This document shows positions 54,001 to 61,226 of a stretch of 64,000 bases of DNA, one piece after another. A program made the position numbers and the translations under genes. The notes below the pieces were generated by a model, which saw only the letters and a program-made list of their open reading frames with translations, had not been told where the DNA came from and did not search any database. Every line of letters starts with the position of its first letter. The first letter of the stretch is position 1. This stretch comes from Streptococcus mitis (GTDB taxonomy: Bacteria; Bacillota; Bacilli; Lactobacillales; Streptococcaceae): contig NZ_SPGF01000003.1 in NCBI RefSeq assembly GCF_005844455.1, positions 17,920 through 81,919 on the forward strand, written 5' to 3'.

Positions 54001-55746
54001 TAAAACAACCCCTGTTGAACCATCTTCGTAAGTGTAACGGTTAGCTTGATTGAAATCCAAGTCAGAGAACATGTTTACTAACCCCAAATTTATTGGTTTC
54101 TTAGTTCTCTCATCAAAGAAGTTAATATCCCAGTCTACATCCAAATAGTTTTGAGCATGTAAACCAATAGGAGAAATCCCAGTCCCTGATTTGGGTTTCT
54201 TATTCCACCAAACCCACAGACGAGTGTAAACTTCTGGGTTATTCGGTAGCCTATGTTCTGGGGTAGGTGTATTTCTAGAAACAAAAGATGCAGAGATAGT
54301 TTTACCTGTATTCGTTGTACCTATATTATGTAACGTAAATTTAGAACCTTCCTGAATACCCCTAACAATTGTACCACCGTAAGTACGGGTTTCAGAATTA
54401 ATGGACATCGAATCTTCTTGTAGTTTGTCATCTAATGTGAGAGTAGTTGCAGAGGTTGCACCTAATACCCCATTTACCGTTTCAAGCGTTTTATCTCCAT
54501 CAAATATAGCAGACAACTTAGAATAGTAGTTCATTGAGCCTCTTTTTGACTCATCAAAATCACCAACTACCTTAACGCCATTAACCTCCCCCCTTGGAGT
54601 TAAAGAATTGTACTCAGAAACTTTCTTCTGGTACTCTGCTAAAGCTTTCTCATATTCCTCACGAGCTTTTTGATAATCACGCATATCATCATTGTATTTA
54701 TCCGTAGCTTTAGCATTTTCCTTATCGATCTCACTATTCTTAGCGTTTAACTCAGCTAAAGCTTTCTCATAAGCAGCTAAAGCTTCTTGGTTGGCTTTAA
54801 GAATAGCTTCGTTTTCTTTTTTACGATCTTCTACTGCTTTCGCATAAGCTTCTTTATTGGCAATGTTATTTTTACCAATCTCTTCATTCTTACGCTTTGC
54901 TTCTGCTAAATCCTTCTCATACTGAGCCAACTGCTCTTTATACTTAGTTAAGTCAGCCTCAGACTTCCCTTTTTCAATAGTCCACTGGTTTAAAGCTTCT
55001 TCATAAGCTTTCTTTGCATCTGCATTTTCCTTATCAATAGCAGCGTCTTTCTTATCTTTTTCTTCTACTGCTTTTTCATAATTAGTTTTAGCTAAAGCAT
55101 TTTCTTGTTTGATACGCTCATTCTCTTTAGCTACACGTTCTTTCTCAGCTTTTAAACGCTCATTTTTTTCTTGATTTTCTTTATCAATCTGAGCATTTTT
55201 AGTAGTAGCGTCTTCTAAATCTTTATCATACTGAGCTTTGGCTTTGTTATAAGAGTCTTGCTTCTCCTTGTTCTCAGTAGTAATCGTTTGAATCTCTTCT
55301 TTACGAGTTTCTACTTCCTCTTTGTACTTCTTAGACTCATCTACAACAGTGCTGGCTTGTTTGTCATAGTTAGACTCAATTTCAGCAGTTTTCTTAGCTA
55401 ACTCATCTGGATTAGCTACCAAACCACCATCAACCTCAGTCTCCGTAACCGTCAAACCAACTTCTTTAGCCGTAGATACCGCAGATTCTACTTTTTCTCT
55501 ACCCACAGTAACTTCAACAGAACCTGTTGATTTTTCTGCACTATCTTGGTCTTTTGTAGAATCCACCGTTGGGAAGTCTTGTAAACTTTTCGCATTTGTA
55601 GCAGGATTTGGATTTACTCGTTCATCTGCTCTAACTGGACTAGTCATCAAACCTAAGGCAGCTAGACCAAGAATTACTCCACACGTTCCCCATCGTCTTG
55701 TTTTTCGGATTGAACCGAAAGCTCGTGTCTCATTATTAAATTTCAT
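51058..55746 (-). CDS. Antigen I/II family LPXTG adhesin
   Basis: 1562 residues, the size of SspA/SspB/Bsp proteins. A YSIRK-type signal (FGSIRKTRRWGTCGVILG) precedes cleavage after about residue 40. Alanine-rich heptad A repeats (about 100-390: units such as DKENADAKKAYEEALNQW, AKRKNEEIGKNN) form the stalk. The V domain with lectin-like fold lies at about 390-740. Proline-rich repeats follow (VPIPPSLIQKDKDT; LLPEIPPVSD). Two tandem C domains (each ending YENTAYQVDFG.. VVNNVP) lie at about 1000-1370, plus a further C-terminal domain. The sorting signal is LPSTGEQG near 1527, with hydrophobic span and KRKKK tail. Antigen I/II proteins bind salivary glycoproteins, other bacteria and host matrix. 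As part of the conjugation operon it likely promotes mating contact. Confidence 0.95.
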   Translation of the reverse strand: MKFNNETRAFGSIRKTRRWGTCGVILGLAALGLMTSPVRADERVNPNPATNAKSLQDFPTVDSTKDQDSAEKSTGSVEVTVGREKVESAVSTAKEVGLTVTETEVDGGLVANPDELAKKTAEIESNYDKQASTVVDESKKYKEEVETRKEEIQTITTENKEKQDSYNKAKAQYDKDLEDATTKNAQIDKENQEKNERLKAEKERVAKENERIKQENALAKTNYEKAVEEKDKKDAAIDKENADAKKAYEEALNQWTIEKGKSEADLTKYKEQLAQYEKDLAEAKRKNEEIGKNNIANKEAYAKAVEDRKKENEAILKANQEALAAYEKALAELNAKNSEIDKENAKATDKYNDDMRDYQKAREEYEKALAEYQKKVSEYNSLTPRGEVNGVKVVGDFDESKRGSMNYYSKLSAIFDGDKTLETVNGVLGATSATTLTLDDKLQEDSMSINSETRTYGGTIVRGIQEGSKFTLHNIGTTNTGKTISASFVSRNTPTPEHRLPNNPEVYTRLWVWWNKKPKSGTGISPIGLHAQNYLDVDWDINFFDERTKKPINLGLVNMFSDLDFNQANRYTYEDGSTGVVLNPPGSNVQEKVVRGETFWAGVYTVGVVDADDVSGLNRFKKGDPLYGDNRSDESTPSGTYASVGKGTRHRIQYLANADWGLTPYSESASAAYREYWHKSDAKEGKTPTSDHEIFKSAYGFTLWGGNSVVTQLVPPPSPLKVPIPPSLIQKDKDTIEKPTPKSLLPEIPPVSDTGEVPLPKEPPKPSESTKPRPLEPEYKEKDKTPLTPPTEKPLLASPKDEPDTPHVPIPSEPPKPGLKPVPNEIAPREIEVTYTRLRTTPTVEKLVKNSAGTNINNSSVPKLSEVVWELKTKPLAANRQETTIYELTDNLPQGYRLDLAKTIVQNSDFTITYDKAKHQLKGLLKSEGLDKVNLDLTKVFTAPVLKVYGTVTNDGATYKNNFRLNLNNEFESYSNIAKVTTPGKPNDPDNPNNNLIKPFKHNHNKDGVIIDGKTVLAGSTNYYHITLDYDQYKGIKADPSAILKGFGAIDDYPEEAVTINKSDIRYIDSEGKEVSGISVYQYDSIEAVDNDKVKAFLDSSEIKPKGAFQVFLVDDPEAYFNQYIKAGKSVTIIDPMVTKEELRNSGKSFENTAYQVDFGNGYQTDTVVNNVPTVKPTKKNLNKEGVNIDGKQVLAGSVNYYKVTADYSQYKGIEVDKDRIGKGFYIVDDYPEEAVTINQDGVQVTDSKGQVVKGLKMALYESLAKAPSGVQEALKSSHFTPKGAIQVFEAENPEEFYKTYVQAGEVLTITNPMTVKKELGQTGGKYENTAYQVDFGMAYVTETVVNNVPKIEPKKDVVVDHLSKESLDGKEVKMNQTFNYKLVGSLIPKDRSEQLFEYKFSDDYDETHDDYQSVYKVFAAVDFETSDGQKFKAGDELTKFTSQVVDKAKGKVDISFDDAFLKSILDTSEFQAEVYLQMTRIQSGTVENTYYHTVNGVEVVSNTVVTNTPEEPKTPEEHPQQPERSLPSTGEQGSAELLLAGLAMGGAAAGLLYSKRKKKEA

Positions 55747-55852
55747 TTTTTCTCCTTAATTTTTAATATAGTATTTAATATTATTCACTTTCGACATAAT
55801 TTGAAGGAGCTCTCGCCCTAAAATATATAATTTCCATTTCTTTCTCCAACAA

Positions 55853-55880
55853 AAAAGTCACCAAGAAACCTTGATGACTT
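55853..55880 (-). terminator. Terminator after the SEC10/PgrA gene
   Basis: AAGTCATCAAGG-TTTC-TTGGTGACTT followed by TTTTTG on the minus strand. It lies between the two surface-protein genes, so the adhesin may also have its own promoter in 55747-55850. Confidence 0.75.
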
Positions 55881-55888
55881 TACTTAAT

Positions 55889-58486
55889 TTAATTTTCCTT
55901 AGATTCTCGTTTGATTTTCAACAAACTTAAAAGTGAAATAGTTAACATTCCAAAGAACCAAAGACTGGATGATTTTTCCCCCGTCTTAGGTAATTCATAT
56001 CTTGCAGCAGGTGCTTGATAGACTGGATCTTTGACTTTTGCAACTTGATTATTAACTTGATCTTGCACATACTTTACAATCTTGCCATTTTGAATCACTG
56101 GAATCGGATGACCTCCAGCTTGCTCAATACTTGCCTTCTGAGCCTCTAACTCTTTTTGATGCTTAATTTCTTGCTGTGCTTCCAGATAATCACGATAAGC
56201 CGCCAACAACTCTTCATGAGCCTCTAATACCTTTCTTTGTTCTGCTTTTACAGTTCCTAGTTTTGCTAGCGCTAACTCCAGAACAGATTTCTTTTCTTTC
56301 AAAACTTCTTGAGTAGCTTCAAGATTAACTTTTGCCTTTTCTAAGAGTTGTGGTGCATTTTGCAAAACTTCTACTCGCTCTTTTGATGCTTTCAAGGCTT
56401 CAGTTAATTCTGAAAGTAAGGCTTGACGACTGAGGACAAGTTCTTTAATTCGAGCAAGTTCACCTTGTTTAGCAATCAAAGCCTCTTTCTCAGCAGTCAA
56501 AGCTTCATTCAGTGATTTCCATTCAGTTTGTTTTTCAGCTAGTTTATCTTTAGCTAACGCAAGTGCTTCACGTTTGTTTTGTACGTCTGCATTCAACTGT
56601 TCCAAAGCATCTTGCGCTTGTTTATTTTCTAAACCAGCTTTTTTAAGGTTTGCTTCCGCCTTCTTTAACTTATCTTCTGCTTCAGGAGTTTTTAAAGCAA
56701 TATTCTGAATATCATTACGATTAGTCACTGCATTTTGCGCAGTAACTTCTGCTTGAGTATATTCTGTTTGTGCTTGTTCTTTTCTAGCTTGTGCATCCTT
56801 ATGATTCGTTTTCGCAGTCTCATAAGTATTCTGAGCTTGTGCCACAGAATTTCTAGCTACTTGAATTCTTTCCTGAAGACTAGCTAGATTGTTCTTAGTA
56901 TCAACTTTAACATTTTGATGGAAACCATTTTTCAGCAAATCAATTGTTTTAGAATCTGTTCCAACATAGTGCATCGCAATCAGACCAAGATCTGTCTTTC
57001 GGGTTGCTACACCGATATATTGTAGAGTGACTGACTTACGATCTAGCCCTGCAAAGTTTAAAGCATGGCCCCAATCAGCATGCTTATCATAAAACAGCAT
57101 CATAATAATGTTGTTGTATGCCTGTTGTTTCAGATCAGCTAATGTCACTACATCATCTGCATTTTGAAAACCTATGTTTTCAGCAAGCAGGCCTTGATTA
57201 CCTTGATTTAAACCAACTTCTTTCGCAACAGTGTTCAAAGCATCTAGGTCATGGCCGTACTGATTAGTAGATAGTTGAGTTGCTTTCTGTGCCACTTTCT
57301 GCATATCTCGATTCACTAAGACTGGAATATCATCTGTTCCCATCAATCGACGGAAATCATTAATCAAATGTGCATTGAAAATGGCAAGTTCATCTTGAAC
57401 TTCAGCAGATAAATGATTGACATCAGCAATCACAGTCTTTTTATCTGCTTCACTCTGCTTAAATGGAGAGTTTGGATTACCGTAATAAGTCTCACCACCA
57501 TCTGGTGAGCTAAATCCAGCAGCAGTCATTCCTTTTTTGGCAATTTCATGTAACTTTTTAGAATTCTCTTCGGTAGGATTCTTGAAGTAAGCTTTTAAAG
57601 CTTCTGCATATCCAGCAGGATAAGTAATAGAGGTCGTTGTCAAACTATCCAGAATACTTTGAGCCTTAGATAGATTATCTTTAGCTACTCGATACTGATT
57701 TTCAGCGTTAGTAGCTTGAGTGGTTGCTTGATCTAGCGCCTGCGCTTTCACCAACCTAGTTCCTTCAGTACTCATTACCTCTACTTCTGCCTGTTTCAGT
57801 TTAGAAGCACGTTGGTCATCCGCTTTTTTAGCAGTCTCCAAATCTTCTCGAGCTTGTGATGCAACTTTTTCGCTCATTTCCAAGTTTCGCTTTGCAGCTT
57901 CAGCGTTGGCGACAATATTGGCAACTCCAGTGCCGTCTAAAATAGCCTGTTTTTCAGCTACGATTTGTTCTGCATCTGTAACTTCTTTTGTTTTGTCAGC
58001 AAGTTTTCTAGTAGCTTCTGTGACATTTGCTTCCTGATCAGTAACATTCTTTTCAGCTAGCTTTTGTTGCTCTTTAGAAATGGATAGTTCTTCTTGAGCC
58101 TTCTTCTCAGCAGCCTCTTTTACAGAAACATCTTCTTTTGCATTCTGGATATTTTTAGGAGTAGCTTCCTGGACAGCTTTTTCCGCTTGAGCAACAGCTT
58201 CTGTAGCTTCTCTAACTACTTTCTCTGCATCGTTTACCTCGTTTTGATTAGATTTTACAATCTCCTCTTGGTTTTTTACAACTGCGTTTACCTGTTCCAC
58301 ATTTGCTTGAGAGAGTGCGACATCAGTTTCTGTAACTGTTTTTTGAGTTACTGTCTTTTGTTGGTTCTCTGAAATTTGGTCTGAAGGTTTTACCTCTTCT
58401 GCAGTAACTTGCGTCGTTACTCCAACACTTGCAGTTGCGATAACACTAGCCAACATAACTTTCTTAACTTCATTCATGATTTCCAT
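55889..58486 (-). CDS. SEC10/PgrA-type surface exclusion LPXTG protein
   Basis: 865 residues. A signal peptide (KKVMLASVIATASVGVTTQV) is followed by a long coiled coil (about 50-285). A CAP/SCP-like domain lies at about 330-525 (NAHLINDFRRLMGTDDIPVL, HADWGHALNFAGL), typical of SEC10/PgrA. A second coiled coil runs at about 535-790. The sorting motif LPKTGEKSS is at about 832, with hydrophobic span and basic tail. Surface exclusion proteins of pheromone plasmids reduce redundant transfer between donors. The gene lies near the start of the conjugation operon, so donors would display it. Function inferred from family. Confidence 0.92.
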   Translation of the reverse strand: MEIMNEVKKVMLASVIATASVGVTTQVTAEEVKPSDQISENQQKTVTQKTVTETDVALSQANVEQVNAVVKNQEEIVKSNQNEVNDAEKVVREATEAVAQAEKAVQEATPKNIQNAKEDVSVKEAAEKKAQEELSISKEQQKLAEKNVTDQEANVTEATRKLADKTKEVTDAEQIVAEKQAILDGTGVANIVANAEAAKRNLEMSEKVASQAREDLETAKKADDQRASKLKQAEVEVMSTEGTRLVKAQALDQATTQATNAENQYRVAKDNLSKAQSILDSLTTTSITYPAGYAEALKAYFKNPTEENSKKLHEIAKKGMTAAGFSSPDGGETYYGNPNSPFKQSEADKKTVIADVNHLSAEVQDELAIFNAHLINDFRRLMGTDDIPVLVNRDMQKVAQKATQLSTNQYGHDLDALNTVAKEVGLNQGNQGLLAENIGFQNADDVVTLADLKQQAYNNIIMMLFYDKHADWGHALNFAGLDRKSVTLQYIGVATRKTDLGLIAMHYVGTDSKTIDLLKNGFHQNVKVDTKNNLASLQERIQVARNSVAQAQNTYETAKTNHKDAQARKEQAQTEYTQAEVTAQNAVTNRNDIQNIALKTPEAEDKLKKAEANLKKAGLENKQAQDALEQLNADVQNKREALALAKDKLAEKQTEWKSLNEALTAEKEALIAKQGELARIKELVLSRQALLSELTEALKASKERVEVLQNAPQLLEKAKVNLEATQEVLKEKKSVLELALAKLGTVKAEQRKVLEAHEELLAAYRDYLEAQQEIKHQKELEAQKASIEQAGGHPIPVIQNGKIVKYVQDQVNNQVAKVKDPVYQAPAARYELPKTGEKSSSLWFFGMLTISLLSLLKIKRESKEN

Positions 58487-58652
58487 TTGATTTCTCCTTT
58501 TTGTTTAAAAACGTTCTTAAAATATTTATTTTATGCTTTCATTTTACTATTTTTAGAGTTTTTTCTCAATTTTTTTCTTGATTTTCATTCATCTATCCGC
58601 TTAATCAAAGATAGGATATTTAGAACATATAAAATCTCCTCTCCTTGATGAA

Positions 58653-58680
58653 ACAGATAGATGAGGACTCTATCTGTTAA
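58653..58680 (-). terminator. Hairpin after the first gene of the conjugation operon
   Basis: AACAGATAGA-GTCCTCA-TCTATCTGTT on the minus strand overlaps the stop codon of the 105-residue gene. The T run (TTTCATC) is short, so it may only weaken read-through. The 190 bp before the SEC10 gene show no other gene. Confidence 0.45.
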
Positions 58681-58994
58681 ATTTTACCGCTAGGTCGGTG
58701 ATAACCTTTACCGGTTAGCTGTAAGATTGATTTATTTCCTTGTTTAATTCGTCTAGCAACTAAAATGTCTCCACGTTTAATGGTGCGTATATCTCTATAG
58801 ATTTTAGAGTAATCTGCAATCATTTCAACGGTTTGAAGTTTTCCTGCCACATAGCCTGTTTTAGGAATAAGACCATACTTACTAGTTAATTGCATTTCTT
58901 CACCACTTGCAAGCCGTGCGGTTGCATCACCTTGCAAACCTAATCGTCTTAAGTCAGTGAGTGTAACCTCACTAGTTGATTTTATTTGATTCAT
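58677..58994 (-). CDS. First gene of the conjugation operon, unknown family
   Basis: 105 residues, basic C-terminus (ILVARRIKQGNKSI then QLTGKGYHRPSGKI). The middle reads TSKYGLIPKTGYVAGKLQTV. It starts with AAAGGAGG at ideal spacing after a 250-bp structured leader. No signal peptide or membrane segment, so cytosolic. The position as leader gene suggests a regulatory or nucleic-acid-binding role, but no motif is recognised. Confidence 0.6.
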   Translation of the reverse strand: MNQIKSTSEVTLTDLRRLGLQGDATARLASGEEMQLTSKYGLIPKTGYVAGKLQTVEMIADYSKIYRDIRTIKRGDILVARRIKQGNKSILQLTGKGYHRPSGKI

Positions 58995-59250
58995 ATTGTC
59001 CTCCTTTTTGAATCAAAGGCTGATTTACAGCCATGCCGAGTTGATGCCGTACATCTCTACTGTGTTTTTTACGCACGATTTATAGTTTAGAAATCGCAAA
59101 CTCTTTCGTCTTACGGGACAAGTCAACCGTGACTTTACATCATGCAGTCAGCACTAGATATACTTTCTAGATACACACCGCCCCTATTCTTCTTTTTATG
59201 CCTAGACTGCGCTAATCGGGACAGTGGGGTTATTCAATTTTCAAAGAACA
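58995..59250 (-). promoter_or_regulatory. Long structured leader with boxA-like element
   Basis: About 250 untranslated bases on the minus strand precede the conjugation operon. Right after the promoter lies TGTTCTTTGAAAA (59238-59250), with ATTGAATA following. It closely resembles the boxA antitermination signal of Firmicutes rRNA operons and their 16S-23S spacers. Further on are several inverted segments (GCGATTT / AAATCGTGC; TACGGCATCAACTCGG). A GGGCGGTGTGTA stretch is the complement of the 16S rRNA sequence TACACACCGCCC. No gene fits. Processive antitermination of the long transfer operon is the likely purpose. Confidence 0.5.
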
Positions 59251-59279
59251 AGAGTAGTTTTATGACTTGCTCAGGTCAA
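59251..59279 (-). promoter_or_regulatory. Candidate promoter of the conjugation operon
   Basis: TTGACC (59274-59279) and TACTCT (59251-59256) on the minus strand are 17 bp apart. The -35 is good; the -10 is poor, suggesting need of an activator or low basal activity. Confidence 0.4.
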
Positions 59280-59288
59280 GGTTGAATA

Positions 59289-59729
59289 CTATATAATAGC
59301 TTTATTTTGTATGGCTTCTTCAGTTAGTAAACCTCTTTGAATATATCCATCAATCAACTCATTATATTCTGCCAATATCTCCTCTATAATAGGTGTGATT
59401 TTTGATAAATCAAGTGAAACATTACCAGACTTCTCTAAAAATTTAATTGATAGATTTGTTAGCTCAATAAATCGTGAAAATGTTTCTTCGTCTCCCAAAA
59501 CACGTTCAGTACAAGCGTATAAAAAGTTAATATAAAAATTTTTTGGGAAATAACCTTCAAACATACTTAATCCTATTGCAGATTCAAAGGGACAATAAAC
59601 TGTCCCAAATAGTATATTAAAAATTTTAACTGCTTGAGGGTTTCTATATTCAAACTCATACAGTTTAAACACTTCAGGGCTACACATTTTTTTAGCAACC
59701 AGCAATAATTTGTCGTCAACATGCTTCAT
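59289..59729 (-). CDS. Hypothetical ICE protein, 146 residues
   Basis: A helix-rich cytosolic protein (MKHVDDKLLLVAKKMCSPEV start) without signal peptide or recognisable motif. It lies 48 bp downstream of repA and ends just before the conjugation promoter. AAAAGGAGAT precedes the ATG. Possibly a copy-control or maintenance factor; this is inferred from position only. Confidence 0.6.
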   Translation of the reverse strand: MKHVDDKLLLVAKKMCSPEVFKLYEFEYRNPQAVKIFNILFGTVYCPFESAIGLSMFEGYFPKNFYINFLYACTERVLGDEETFSRFIELTNLSIKFLEKSGNVSLDLSKITPIIEEILAEYNELIDGYIQRGLLTEEAIQNKAII

Positions 59730-59777
59730 TCTATCTCCTTTTCATTACTGTGTAATCTCTCAATATAAATATGTTGA

Positions 59778-60641
59778 TTATGATTGTTGTCTCCGTATAG
59801 TCTGATTCAGTTCTGAGACTATGCCATTAAAAACATACTCAGCAACGATTTCCGATGAGCGAGCAAACCTCATATTTTCCAAAGCGTACTTGTACCTATC
59901 ATCAAAATATATCATCGCACAATCTGCGGTAGTTGCTGTAAATTTTTCCTTTAGTAATTGCTCATATACTAAGTTCCAAATATAATCACGATCATACTTA
60001 GTAGCTTTATCAACTTTTCGAAAAAGAGAATTTGGAACTTTATTTTTTGAATTTTGAGTTGACTTTTCCTCGTCCTCCTCAGAAATAACTAATTCAGTGT
60101 CTTTATTATTAGTCTCACTATATTCAGTATCGTTAGGGTCTAAATTTGACACCAGACCCGTATAAATCTGACACCCCCCTGGTGTTTTTTTGACACCCCC
60201 CTGGTCTAAATCTGACACCCCCCTAGTATCAGATTTGGAATCACCTGATTTATCAACCATTCTAGCAACTGTGTCATCTTGCAAGAGACCAAGGTAAATT
60301 CGGTTAGCTAGATTTCCTGATTTACTGGTAGATTGTTGAACCTCATGAATTAATCCATACTCTGTGAGTTGCTTCTTAATTCTTAATAGGGTAGATTTTG
60401 AACAGTTAAGGATCTTCATCAAATTAGAGTTAGAATATACCAAATAGATATTTCCATCTTCATCAATCCAATTATTCTTGAAAGAAAGATCTAGTCTATC
60501 TTTAAGCATAGCATAAGCGACTTTTGCATCTAACCTCATATCTTCATAAATAGGATTTTCAAACAAAACCTTTGGTAAGGCATAAAAGCGATCAGATGTC
60601 TGATAATGACTGGCACTAATAAACTGAATTTGTCTCATCAA
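59778..60641 (-). CDS. repA: RepA_N-family replication initiator
   Basis: 287 residues. The N-terminal ~115 residues are the RepA_N winged-helix domain (FYALPKVLFENPIYEDMRLD, AKVAYAMLKDRLDLS, NLMKILNCSKSTLLRIKK). A variable linker (about 120-200) and a C-terminal helical domain (about 205-287) follow. RepA_N proteins start theta replication of Gram-positive plasmids, and their origin commonly lies inside the gene. Here the linker DNA holds four 22-bp iterons. Such an initiator in an ICE fits TnGBS, whose circular form replicates. It follows the small wHTH gene by one base. Confidence 0.9.
   Translation of the reverse strand: MMRQIQFISASHYQTSDRFYALPKVLFENPIYEDMRLDAKVAYAMLKDRLDLSFKNNWIDEDGNIYLVYSNSNLMKILNCSKSTLLRIKKQLTEYGLIHEVQQSTSKSGNLANRIYLGLLQDDTVARMVDKSGDSKSDTRGVSDLDQGGVKKTPGGCQIYTGLVSNLDPNDTEYSETNNKDTELVISEEDEEKSTQNSKNKVPNSLFRKVDKATKYDRDYIWNLVYEQLLKEKFTATTADCAMIYFDDRYKYALENMRFARSSEIVAEYVFNGIVSELNQTIRRQQS
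60147..60234. other. Candidate replication origin: 22-bp iterons inside repA
   Basis: TGACACCCCCCTGGT occurs at 60169 and 60191, with one mismatch at 60213 (TGACACCCCCCTAGT). A degenerate copy TGACACCAGACCCG lies at 60147. The period is exactly 22 bp, two helical turns. RepA_N plasmids carry oriV as repeats within the rep coding region between the N- and C-terminal domains, which is where these lie. Confidence 0.7.
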
Positions 60642-60809
60642 TTACACCTCTTTCAGTCTAAAGTCACCGTTCACGTTAAATCCTATCAACCCAAAGGCCT
60701 CAAGCTCTCCTATACTTGCTATTATTTCTTTTCGTGTTGAACCTGTTTCCTTCATCAAAAACTGAATTATCATCTCTCTTGAAATTCTCTCCTTACTTTT
60801 TCGTCTCAT
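60642..60809 (-). CDS. Small winged-helix protein upstream of repA
   Basis: 55 residues from ATG 60809 (MRRKSKERISREMIIQFLMK start). The sequence TGSTRKEIIASIGELEAFGL reads as a helix-turn-helix, followed by a beta wing FNVNGDFRLKEV. GGGAGG at ideal distance supports this start over TTG 60824. Its stop touches the repA start. It is the outermost gene at the right end of the ICE, and may regulate rep or the circular form. Confidence 0.65.
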   Translation of the reverse strand: MRRKSKERISREMIIQFLMKETGSTRKEIIASIGELEAFGLIGFNVNGDFRLKEV

Positions 60810-60827
60810 AATTTTTCCTCCCAAAAC

Positions 60828-60861
60828 ACAAAAAAGAGCTAACGGAATTTTCCGTTAACTC
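60828..60861 (-). terminator. Strong terminator of the crcB operon
   Basis: GAGTTAACGGAA-AA-TTCCGTTAGCTC followed by TTTTTTG on the minus strand. It lies between crcB and the ICE right end and shields the element from chromosomal read-through. Confidence 0.9.
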
Positions 60862-60878
60862 AATATTTTCTATTTACC

Positions 60879-61226
60879 TCAAAACACTAGACACTTACAT
60901 AGCAGAATTCCTAAAAAAATCGCAACTAAACCACCTAAGTAGGTCAAAGTCAGGTAATAATAAAAGACCTTCTTATCACTTAACAGTCTTTGCAGTTCGT
61001 CATTCAAGGTCGAAAAAGTTGTCAAACCTCCACAAAATCCAGTTGCCAAAATAGCATAGACTTCCTTAGATTCCACATGATTATAGAATAATCCAATTAA
61101 AAAACAACCCAAAAGATTGGCTATTAGCGTTCCGAGTGGCAATTTAGAAGCTTGATTATAGCGGGCAAAGAAATACCGTACTAGGGCTCCGAAACCACAA
61201 GCAATTGCAAGATAGATGATTACCAT
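60879..61226 (-). CDS. crcB: Fluc-type fluoride channel CrcB, second copy
   Basis: 115 residues with four membrane helices. Family motifs are GFGALVRYFFAR at about 11-22, GTLIANLLGCFLIG at about 32-45 with the pore Asn, and FCGGLTTFSTLNDE at about 69-82 with the TFS motif. Fluc proteins are dimeric channels that export fluoride. A tandem pair suggests a heterodimer. It overlaps the upstream crcB by 7 bp. Confidence 0.93.
   Translation of the reverse strand: MVIIYLAIACGFGALVRYFFARYNQASKLPLGTLIANLLGCFLIGLFYNHVESKEVYAILATGFCGGLTTFSTLNDELQRLLSDKKVFYYYLTLTYLGGLVAIFLGILLCKCLVF

Larger units (their letters stand above)
25116..60827. mobile_element. TnGBS-like integrative and conjugative element
   Basis: The block carries a complete ICE gene set: DDE transposase at the left end, Fic, partition genes, MOBP relaxase and MobC, a type IV secretion system, LPXTG adhesin and exclusion proteins, and a RepA_N initiator at the right end. 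All genes are on the minus strand. DDE transposition combined with conjugation, plasmid-like replication and partition is the signature of the TnGBS family of group B streptococcus. These elements insert 15-17 bp upstream of the -35 box of sigma-A promoters, which fits the left junction. It splits crcB from rplS. Exact ends are not resolved: the left end is in 25116-25138 and the right end is close to 60810-60830, just before the crcB terminator. No clear target duplication was found by eye. Confidence 0.88.

Noticed and set aside
25116..60861. Terminal inverted repeats and 8-9-bp target duplication of the ICE
   Set aside because: By eye only weak 5-6-base matches were found between 25116-25145 and 60810-60880. 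None is good enough to define ends.
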